Shown here: piece by piece, positions 56,262-64,000 of the stretch
How positions within the stretch are numbered: position 1 is the stretch's first letter
Layout: the number at the start of each line of letters is the position of its first letter
Source: Hippasteria phrygiana
Taxonomy: Eukaryota > Echinodermata > Asteroidea > Valvatida > Goniasteridae
Reading direction: 5' to 3'
Assembly (NCBI GenBank): GCA_037893225.1
Contig: JAZGUH010000057.1
Span: 1,116,001-1,180,000 of the forward strand
Length of the DNA: 64,000 nt
Made by a program: the position numbers and the translations under genes
Notes under the pieces: generated by a model
Told to the model about the DNA's origin: nothing
What the model saw: only the letters and a program-made list of their open reading frames with translations
Databases searched by the model: none

Positions 56262-58723
56262 TTGCTAGCAACAGTCAATAGATTTGATGTTATGTGCAAT
56301 ACTTCAAACTTAACCACATCAATATTCATTTTGCTAAGTGGCGACATTAACCCAAATCCTGGCTCCACCCGGACCAGGGGCGGATCCAGGATTTTTTGCA
56401 GGGGGGTGGGGGGGGGGGGGGGTCTGAAATTTGCCCAGAAAGGTGACTCCCAGAATGTTCAGTCTGCGAAAAAAAAATTACAAGCGGGGGGGGGGGGGGG
56501 GGGGGGAGGGGGCTGACACACCCATATGAATTTGTTGTGTTCACTTAAGCTCAAACCTCTGTGCGGAGCCCATTTCCGGGCGAAAATCCGCGTAAAATGA
56601 CCCTTTTTTTCGACGTTTCGAGTCATAGTTTTATAACCATGCGGTCTTTTTCACCGGGTTAAACAGTTCTATACGATTTAACTCTTTGTCGTTCTCGTGA
56701 TATATATACATATATTTTATCTTGAAAAAAATCCACGTACTTTCGGCTTTGAAAATGTGAACTTTTCATCATTTTTCTGTGTAAACGCACCGATTGAGCG
56801 CCCTCGCGTCGACTCTTTTGACTGTAACTCCTTACTGGAGTATCGAATCGTACGGGGTTAAACGGAATCGAATAGCTTAGATCCTCATCTTTCCTTACAT
56901 GTAAAACCTGTTATGATTGGTTGAAAAAAACCTACGTACTTTTCACAAAGACAAAAATGGCCAATGACAACTTTCGATCGATAAGGCATTGTTCGAGACT
57001 TACATCGATCTACCATTGCTTACCACGCGTTACATGATCTTGGACTCTGCTCATCACCCGTTTTACAAGACAGATTTTCTTCGATTTTACTGTAACTAAG
57101 ACATTTAAAAAATATCCATTTGTGAATCAGTTATCTGGGATTAAAACTGTGTTCTTTTGAGGAGTTAATTTCATTTTGAAATAATGTAAATTTGGAACTG
57201 AATACTGTTCATTCAAGGCAGCTACAGAAATATGTGATGCAAAGAACGTACGCTTGTTTATTGGGCTGTACCATTGTGTATGTGGGGAGTATATAAATAT
57301 GCATGTACACATACGTATGTCTTTTCCAAAATAATTGAGATTTTGTGTTGTTTAGAAAATTAAACAATTACTAAACTTAACTATATATTTGTTTCCTACT
57401 TGCAGCTTCAAACCAGTGCCTGTGTTTATGCATGCCCTCGTGCAAAGATGTTTTGTTTTACCCATTTTGTGAATGGAGTGTGCCGGGCCACATTTCAGGG
57501 CCGAACGCACAGCTACACAGGGCCAGCGTTAATCCAATTAAATAACCCTAGACCTCTGTGGTATACTCTACGCGCGAGAAATTAAGTGAACAAAAGTGGG
57601 GTTAACAAATTCATATGTTCTCACCATTGGTGACGCCATTTAACCTCTTTGTTTTGTTCTTACCCATAGGCGAAATAAGACATGTAGGGTTTCTGGTTTG
57701 CAACTTTAGGCGTAGGCCCCTACAAGAAAAAGAAAAAAATTTGCAACGAGCAGGGGGGGGGGTTTCGACCCCCCCCCCCCCCCCCCCCGGATCCGCGCCT
57801 GCGGACGTCTCGCCGAGAACCCAAACATTTCTGTGTTCACTGTGAGATTGGAGTTATTAGCAGGAGCCGAGCGATTAGCTGTGACCTATGTTACAACTGG
57901 GTCCACAGTAGATGTACCGGCTTTTTGTCCAATTCAGCCCATGACAAGCTGGTTGCAGATAATACTGTTTTTAGTTATATTATATGCAACAGATGTTTCA
58001 CTCACTGAGCTCCCGTTTTACACTCAAAATGTGTCCCCGAGTTCTGCAGATAATACTGATGCTACTACTAGTAGTGCGTCTGACCAACACAACGAACCCA
58101 CTTTACCCTCAGAAGCGAGCAACGAACAGTTCCAGTGCTTTAAACAAAAAGGTCTGCATTTCATTCATCTTAATGCAAGATCATTATTACCGAAGATTTC
58201 GGAGCTGAGATGTTTAGCTGCTGGTTGCAGTAATCTCTGTATCAGAATCCTGGTTGGATGATTCGGTCCGGATGAAGAAGTTAAGATTGAAGGATACTCC
58301 ATCCTGTGTCAAGATAGATCTAGATGCGGAGGTGGGGTATGTGCATTTATTAGAAGTGACTTGGCTTTTAATGCAAGACCGGACCTGCACAACACACATC
58401 TGGAATTCATTTGGTTTGAACTGTTACTTCCTAAATCCAAACTAATTGTTGTTGGAACCTGCTACCGACCTCCGAACGATAGTAAATTGTTTTACTATTT
58501 TGAGGACACTCTTTCCAAAATTCGATCTGATTGTGAAATGACGATCTTAGGTGACCTTAATGTAAACTTTCTTGATAAGAATTCTGGTCTTTTTCGAAGG
58601 TTAGCAAATATTCTGAATCTATTCAACTTCAATCAGCTTATTGATACACCTACCCGAATCACTTGTTCTTCATCTACAATGTTGGATCATGTCATTTGTA
58701 ATAACAAATGTGGCGGGGGTTAA
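56262..58723 (+). pseudogene. CR1-like LINE 5' half: zinc finger and endonuclease, interrupted
   Basis: IFILLSGDINPNPGS (about 56320-56365) is the common opening of LINE frames. After the nested TIR element come CVHCEIGVISRSRAISCD, then CYNWVHSRCTG, a PHD-like finger (57833-57950). LHFIHLNARSLLPKISEL (about 58150) and, in shifted frames, VSESWLDDSV, a GGGVCAFIRSDLAFN piece, IVVGTCYRPPND, TILGDLNVNF and TMLDHVI follow. These are APE-type endonuclease motifs (N, E, Y, D/N and H blocks). The sequence stops after CNNKCGGG at 58723, before any reverse transcriptase. At least three frameshifts. Confidence 0.85.
56375..57801. mobile_element. G-tract TIR element, long copy, CGGAC target duplication, inside LINE
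   Basis: The ends CAGGGGCGGATCC (56375-56387) and GGATCCGCGCCTG (57789-57801) are inverted, flanked by CGGAC on both sides (56370-56374, 57802-57806). Inside are long G and C tracts and about 1.1 kb of AT-rich non-coding DNA. The terminal 150-200 bp match the short copy at 37482-37822. Confidence 0.85.
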
Positions 58724-59404
58724 GTTATTGTTGGTGGAGTTTAATAGCCTTGTGAGCGAGGGTCTATACAAGTCATTAAACAGCCCTCAACACTTTGGGT
58801 TCGGTTGAGCGGCCTGATTTATTCTGTGGAGCGGTGGTCGAAAAGAACCGACCGGCGAAGGAGGCGGGAGATTGGCGTCAATAATCAAACAGCACATGAG
58901 GAGAGAAATAGAAAAAAAAGGATCATAAGTAGAGTACATTGTAAGGTGATCTAATCCTAGCGCATACAATCATTAACCAGAGAAAGAAATTAACAGATTA
59001 TGGTGTAAATATGCAATTGAATAATAGTTGGAGTAAAATAAAACAATTACTTATCCAAGGCACATGTGTATGAGTACATAATTTCCCTAGGCCAAGTGGG
59101 TTCTGTTGTTAACAGCAAATATCAAGCAGGAAAGATATTACTAGTGCGGTATTCTCAGCTGACCAGAATACAGATAAAACTGCCTTATTAACATGACAAC
59201 ATTTTAAATATATCATTGTACTCCTAAATTAGCATAAAGGACAGTTTTTGTCTCAGATTGCAAATTCAGGTACATGATTCATTATAGCAAAAATAAGGGA
59301 GACAAATATATGCCTAAGTCCTATTTTCATTACGAATAAAGGCATCTCAGTGGTACATTTAAACTCTTCATGCACAATTACATGCATAAAAGTTCATTCA
59401 CTCG

Positions 59405-59406
<2 letters not shown>
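58724..59406. other. Spacer, no gene recognised
   Basis: Non-coding, no defined element. Confidence 0.4.
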
Positions 59407-59449
<43 letters not shown>

Positions 59450-59521
59450 TTATTCGGTATTGCCACATAAATATAAATATATATAAATATATGTATATGT
59501 ACAAACAAACAAACAATTACT
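59407..59521 (-). mobile_element. LINE 3' terminus with ATTG microsatellite
   Basis: ATTG repeats about 10 times (59407-59450), followed by TTTTATTCGGTATTGCCAC. In reverse this reads GTGGCAATACCGAATAAAA then ATCA repeats, like the LINE 3' end at 22250-22285. The LTR element begins 70 bp further on and may have split this LINE. Confidence 0.6.
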
Positions 59522-60001
59522 ACTCTTCTGCCCTCGCGATGCGTTTCCGTGCACAGCTATGCAGAGGTTTAAACACTCTTCCAAGGAGCCAGAGATAAAC
59601 TGTTTGAGTCAACTAGCCGTTTATTGGAAGCGGTGTGAAACTGTAAATAAATAATACAGAACACATTTTGAGTTTTAACATAAAGAGGAGAAAGATAATG
59701 GACTAAATCCCAAGTCTAATTTGTGAAAAACCGTGATAGGAACAAATAATACAAGGAAATTACAACCCAAGGACTAAGACAAGTCTACCCCAAGAATCCA
59801 AATCTAAGACGGAAATAGGGAACAATACCACCCTAACTCTCAATACAATTACAATAGAGATTCCACAGGCAATGAAGTACATGTAGACGAATCTCTCCAA
59901 AATAGACATGCCTTAAAATGAAAACAAAACCTCCAGAAGAAACGATCACAAGATACGGAATGTACGCTTGACCGTATACACAATGTATTAACGACAATAA
60001 C
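59522..60001 (-). repeat. 3' LTR (at least 480 bp)
   Basis: Matches 63521-64000 base for base on reading. It probably extends further right, to between about 60010 and 60430. Confidence 0.8.
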
Positions 60002-60499
60002 ACTTATATTATCGTGGAAGAAAAGACCTTATAAACCCCCCAAATATGACCAAACTAGTAAGGCTTATACACAACATAATAAGTTATAGACTGCTTACAG
60101 ATTGTGCTCATCAAGGGGATGTGAAGATTGCTGGAACTGCCGAAAATTAGAGATTTTCTAGAGAGTAAAAACGTTGGTGCAAAAGATTATCAAAAACGCT
60201 GGGATAGTACAAAGGTTGAAAACGAACAAACGCTAGAGGGCGCTAAACAATGTACAAGGGCTGCCGAGGGCAGAACACTCCCCGCCTGGTATCTGAAAGA
60301 TGCCAGAACTAGAAAAACACGAATAAGGTTCAAACTTGTTGAATGGTGAAAATGTTCAATGTCCAGACCGTTCACTTGGTAAAGTCTTTGGTAAGCAGGA
60401 GAACGACTTTAGTCCTAAGTCTAAGAACAGTCTCTGTTCTCCATTGTGGTGTCCAGTTGCTGGTATCCAGCTCAACGAAGAGGGCGTGGTTGACCTCCA
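60002..60499 (-). other. Rest of 3' LTR and short 3' leader
   Basis: No coding sense. Must contain the inner LTR edge and polypurine tract. Confidence 0.5.
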
Positions 60500-63454
60500 C
60501 TAGGTCACGGCTAGACTTTTGCTCCAGGTTGGGCAGACTGTGCTGAACCTTGTTGATACAGTTGGTTCGGGCACCATTTTCATGTTTGTCTTCAACTCCT
60601 CGATTGTCTGGTTCTGATCCTTTGCCGTTCCCAGTTGCTCTTCGGGAATGAAGCCATGGGGGACAGGAGTTGTGGCTGGAGAATCAGTGACTTCGCAAGT
60701 TCGCTGAACTTGTTTGTGTTGACTTCCGAGCGAGGTTGGTGTCTCAATTTTGCTCAACCAGATCGGGGCTACAGCAACGATCATAATGGCTACCAAGAGA
60801 ACGATGAAGGCGATAGTCGCGGGATGGCTCAGACATCGGCCCCTTTGGCAATGCTCCTTGGAGGGTTTGGCAATCTTCTGGGATCCCTCCTTGGTCGTGG
60901 TGACCTTCTCGGTGGGATCGTAGACAGAGTTGACTCTTTTCCTGGGTTTCTTCTCTACAAGCTTGGTGGGAGTCAGCGGCGAGCTGTGGATTGAGTGGAT
61001 CGGTAGGTTCAAGTATTGGTCTGCCTCGGTGTGCGACCCCTGCCTCGAGAGTGCCTGTTTCTCCTCCAGAGTCACATCATCCACGCTGGACTCAGTCGGC
61101 TGTGGGAAGGGCAGCTCCTGCATCGCAGGTTTCTTGCCTTCAAATGGCGTGAGATAACTGGGACAGCCGTTGTCAGGAATGCTGGTCTTGTAGAGTCGAA
61201 CAGCAGGCTTGTGAGCTCCCCTGAGGCATACATCTCCCACTATTACCCAACCCAAGGCCAGGCGTTGAGCGTAAGGCGCGTTGTGAGGTCCGTTGCATTG
61301 ACTGAGAACCTTGTGGGCCTGTATGACATCTCTGCCTAGCAGCAGGAGGATCTCGGCTTTAGGATCACATGGTGGGATCTTGTGGGCGATGGTCTTCAGA
61401 TGAGAATGATGATTTGCGGCCTCTGAAGTTGGAATATTGTCACGATTGTTTGGAATGGAATCACACTCGATGAGTGATGGCAACGACAGCTGAACTTCAC
61501 CATCTGCTGATTGTATTATGAAGTCGCTTGCTCGTCTTCCATGAGCACCCATAGTGCCTGAACACGTGTGGAGTGTGTAGGGGGAAGTGTCTCCTTGGAT
61601 ACCAAACATGTCAAAGAAGCTGGAGCGAGCGAGCGAGTGACTGCTTTGGTCGTCTAGCACCACATACACCTTCCTCATCTTTTCAGGTTGCCCCTCTGGA
61701 TACGCGTTAGCCAGACAAATCTTGGAACACGATTTTCCCTGCAGACCTTCTCCACAAACCTCCGTGTAGTTTGAGGTGGCTACAGGAGGTTCTGTACTGG
61801 CTTGCTCCCCGCCATGGTTCTCCATAGGTGAGGGATCCTCGTTTGGCCAAGGGGGTGGGCCAGCATGGAGGGCGGACACATGACGATCACTGTCACACTC
61901 TGCACAGCGAATGTCAAGCTTGCATTCTTTAGCCTGATGGGTAGTAGAAGCGCAGCACCTGTAACATATGGCATGCTCTTTCAGGAAAGCCTTCCTTTCC
62001 TCAAGTGGCCTCCCTCTGAACCATCGACACTTTCTGAGCGAGTGGGGCTTCTTGTGGATGGGACACTGCTTATCTGGCTCCAGCTGTTTACTGGAGTCAG
62101 ATGACGGAGCTGTGGGTCTTTCCACTGCAGTCTTGTGAACGCTGATTGAGGATTTAGGCTTGAACGGATTTGGTGTGTGCTTCTCAACCGGAGAGGTCAT
62201 CACACTGGAGGCGTGGAATGCAAAGCTTGGATCAGTCCTCATCTCAGCCTGTGAGTACGCAAAGTCAACAAAGAATGAGAAAGGCGGGAATGGGACTCTA
62301 TGGTTTTTCTTGTACAAAGAGCCCTGAGTTAACCACTTCTCCTGGAGATAGAGGGGGAGCTTCTCCACAATTGGGTTTGTCCCTCTGGCGGTGTCCAAGT
62401 AGCTAAGACCTGGTAAGCTGCCCTCAAGCTTTGCTGCATTGACTTCTGTGAGGAGGTCTGCAAGCTCTTGGAGTCTGGGATAATCCCTATTTCCTATCTT
62501 AGGAAACTGCTCCAACCGCGAGAAGAGAGATGCCTCGATGGCTTCTGGGGACCCGTACTTCTTATCCAACCTTTCCCACACCATGTTCAGGCCAGCCAAA
62601 GGGTTGTTTATGTGCACCGCTCTGATCCTCATAGCGTGCTGAAGTGACTCTCCACCAAGCCACCGGGTAAGTAGATCCAGCTCCTCACTGGGTTTGAAGT
62701 TTAGTCCTCGTGTGACATTGCGGAGACTGGCCTTCCATGATAGATAGTTCTCTGGCCGATTGTCAAAAACCTTGAGTCCAGCTGAGAGAAGGTCTCGACG
62801 AGAAAGGTGGGCTATGAGGTCGGAAAAATCTGAATGGGTAGGTAGATATCGGTTTGACACGCTGTTGACATCATATTGATGATCAGCCACATTGGATTGG
62901 CGTGGGGGGTGTGACATTGGCGTTGGAACAGTAGCCTGAGGGGACGGAGCATAACAGCCAGGAAGATTCTGAGGAAGTTGAGGAGGTAGAGGGACCTGAG
63001 GCTGAACAGCAACATTTTGTGGATGCGAGTGTCCGTTATGGTTGGGGTCGTCCTTCTGATCGGCCTGGTTAATGGGAAAATCTTGGTGATCAAAATGCGC
63101 CATCACGTACTCTTCTGTGCGATGTGCAGGTTCAGCTGGAAGTGCCGGAGGACTAGCGATGCTTGCTCTGTCCTTCGTTACTTCGGTCTGGGCAGCTGCC
63201 TCCAGTGCCTTGGCAGCAGCTAATGCAGATTCAGCTTCACCCTCTTCCTGCAAGGCAGTCAGCATAGCGTCAAGCCGTGCGCGTTCCACCTTCATCTCGA
63301 TCTGACGCCTGGTGTAATCAGCTCTCGTGCGTGCGGCCTCTGCTTTAGCACATGCCTCTGCTGCAGCCAAGCTGACGTTGGACATGATCGAGTGTCGTGA
63401 AGATAAAGATGGGGGTCCATACTGTGAAGCACCGGGCCTTGGAGAATCCGCCAT
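60500..63454 (-). CDS. BEL/Pao Gag-protease polyprotein with C-terminal membrane segment, no RT
   Basis: The best start is the ATG at 63454 (MADSPRPGASQYG); an in-frame TTG eleven codons earlier is less likely. 984 codons. Residues 25-95 are Ala/Glu/Arg-rich and likely coiled coil. About 205-350 is the Gag-like domain of BEL/Pao (DNRPENYLSWKASL, LLTRWLGGESLQHA, WERLDKKYGSPEAI). About 464-516 is the Cys/His region (CPIHKKPHSLRKC, ICYRCCASTTHQAKEC, CAECDSDRH). About 590-735 is the retropepsin-like region (VVLDDQSSHSL, LLLLGRD, LALGWVIVGDVC); the usual active-site D-S/T-G reads DQS. Beyond 740 the expected reverse transcriptase, RNase H and integrase are missing. Instead there is a basic stretch and one hydrophobic segment, TIAFIVLLVAIMIVAVAPIW (about 880-903), then a 70-residue tail. 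An internal in-frame deletion that left an envelope-like or unknown C-terminus is the likely cause. Confidence 0.8.
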   Translation of the reverse strand: MADSPRPGASQYGPPSLSSRHSIMSNVSLAAAEACAKAEAARTRADYTRRQIEMKVERARLDAMLTALQEEGEAESALAAAKALEAAAQTEVTKDRASIASPPALPAEPAHRTEEYVMAHFDHQDFPINQADQKDDPNHNGHSHPQNVAVQPQVPLPPQLPQNLPGCYAPSPQATVPTPMSHPPRQSNVADHQYDVNSVSNRYLPTHSDFSDLIAHLSRRDLLSAGLKVFDNRPENYLSWKASLRNVTRGLNFKPSEELDLLTRWLGGESLQHAMRIRAVHINNPLAGLNMVWERLDKKYGSPEAIEASLFSRLEQFPKIGNRDYPRLQELADLLTEVNAAKLEGSLPGLSYLDTARGTNPIVEKLPLYLQEKWLTQGSLYKKNHRVPFPPFSFFVDFAYSQAEMRTDPSFAFHASSVMTSPVEKHTPNPFKPKSSISVHKTAVERPTAPSSDSSKQLEPDKQCPIHKKPHSLRKCRWFRGRPLEERKAFLKEHAICYRCCASTTHQAKECKLDIRCAECDSDRHVSALHAGPPPWPNEDPSPMENHGGEQASTEPPVATSNYTEVCGEGLQGKSCSKICLANAYPEGQPEKMRKVYVVLDDQSSHSLARSSFFDMFGIQGDTSPYTLHTCSGTMGAHGRRASDFIIQSADGEVQLSLPSLIECDSIPNNRDNIPTSEAANHHSHLKTIAHKIPPCDPKAEILLLLGRDVIQAHKVLSQCNGPHNAPYAQRLALGWVIVGDVCLRGAHKPAVRLYKTSIPDNGCPSYLTPFEGKKPAMQELPFPQPTESSVDDVTLEEKQALSRQGSHTEADQYLNLPIHSIHSSPLTPTKLVEKKPRKRVNSVYDPTEKVTTTKEGSQKIAKPSKEHCQRGRCLSHPATIAFIVLLVAIMIVAVAPIWLSKIETPTSLGSQHKQVQRTCEVTDSPATTPVPHGFIPEEQLGTAKDQNQTIEELKTNMKMVPEPTVSTRFSTVCPTWSKSLAVT

Positions 63455-63520
63455 TGTTGAACTGTGTTGCAGTGGGGTACCAGTCAATCAGACCCTCTGT
63501 GGTGCAGCGTTAATCTTTTC
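63455..63520 (-). other. 5' leader of the LTR element
   Basis: Only 66 bases separate the LTR from the ATG; a primer-binding site could not be assigned with confidence. Confidence 0.4.
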
Positions 63521-64000
63521 ACTCTTCTGCCCTCGCGATGCGTTTCCGTGCACAGCTATGCAGAGGTTTAAACACTCTTCCAAGGAGCCAGAGATAAACT
63601 GTTTGAGTCAACTAGCCGTTTATTGGAAGCGGTGTGAAACTGTAAATAAATAATACAGAACACATTTTGAGTTTTAACATAAAGAGGAGAAAGATAATGG
63701 ACTAAATCCCAAGTCTAATTTGTGAAAAACCGTGATAGGAACAAATAATACAAGGAAATTACAACCCAAGGACTAAGACAAGTCTACCCCAAGAATCCAA
63801 ATCTAAGACGGAAATAGGGAACAATACCACCCTAACTCTCAATACAATTACAATAGAGATTCCACAGGCAATGAAGTACATGTAGACGAATCTCTCCAAA
63901 ATAGACATGCCTTAAAATGAAAACAAAACCTCCAGAAGAAACGATCACAAGATACGGAATGTACGCTTGACCGTATACACAATGTATTAACGACAATAAC
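63521..64000 (-). repeat. 5' LTR, truncated by window end
   Basis: Same sequence as 59522-60001; the outer part and the second target duplication lie outside the window. Confidence 0.85.

Larger units (their letters stand above)
59522..64000 (-). mobile_element. BEL/Pao-type LTR retrotransposon, non-autonomous, 5' LTR cut by window end
   Basis: ACTCTTCTGCCCTCGCGATG and the next 480 bases occur twice, at 59522-60001 and 63521-64000; I saw no difference between the copies. On the minus strand the right copy is the 5' LTR and the left the 3' LTR. One internal frame encodes Gag and protease only. The inner edge of the left LTR cannot be fixed because its partner is cut off; a TGTTCTTAG start near 60429, just after a purine-rich GGAGAACAGAGAC, is possible. 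Confidence 0.85.

Noticed and set aside
60635..61339. Plus-strand frames over the LTR element
   Set aside because: Antisense shadows of the Gag-protease frame.

Overview
The window is eukaryotic. Host coding DNA is split into small exons with GT..AG introns, one intron is about 12 kb, and most of the 64 kb is transposable-element DNA and simple repeats. The only host developmental gene recognised is a Dickkopf (secreted Wnt antagonist). TAGGCCTA and ACATGTA words recur throughout, the transposons are DIRS, BEL/Pao, CR1-like, mariner and hAT types, and there is a RAG1-like fragment. Together these suggest an invertebrate deuterostome, most likely an echinoderm, with a hemichordate possible. 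That assignment is inference, not measured.

Layout. 0-3.6 kb: a single open frame on the minus strand, at least 1208 codons, running off the left edge; it belongs to an uncharacterised multi-copy metazoan family with a C-terminal HEEAD motif. 4.8-8.7 kb: a broken DIRS-like retroelement on the minus strand (gag, then RT and RNase H), with an inverted-repeat DNA element nested between its parts. 9-17.8 kb: non-coding repeats, including a large family rich in TGACGTCA palindromes, several foldback elements and tRNA-like SINE pieces. 17.8-18.4 kb: a mariner remnant with TA target duplications. 18.7-33.1 kb: a three-exon Dickkopf gene on the minus strand, predicted at 361 aa, whose 12-kb first intron holds LINE ends, hairpin repeats and two opposed 16-bp tandem arrays. 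33-51 kb: no host gene recognised; many TIR elements (one Harbinger-like with perfect TIRs and TTA duplications), SINEs, G-tract elements and a LINE 3' end. 51-54 kb: a duplicated segment, one copy of which carries a hAT-type insertion while the other is the empty site, followed by a 57-bp minisatellite. 54.5-55.7 kb: a decayed fragment resembling the N-terminal zinc-binding part of RAG1, split by a 626-bp foldback element. 56.3-58.7 kb: a LINE 5' half (zinc finger and endonuclease), split by a 1.4-kb TIR element. 59.5-64 kb: a young BEL/Pao-type LTR element on the minus strand with matching LTRs but no reverse transcriptase or integrase.

The genes do not form a pathway. Dickkopf acts alone as a secreted Wnt/LRP regulator; the rest is a record of nested insertions. 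In two cases (RAG1-like fragment, LINE) conceptual removal of the insertion plus one target duplication leaves the interrupted frame continuous, so the order of events can be read.
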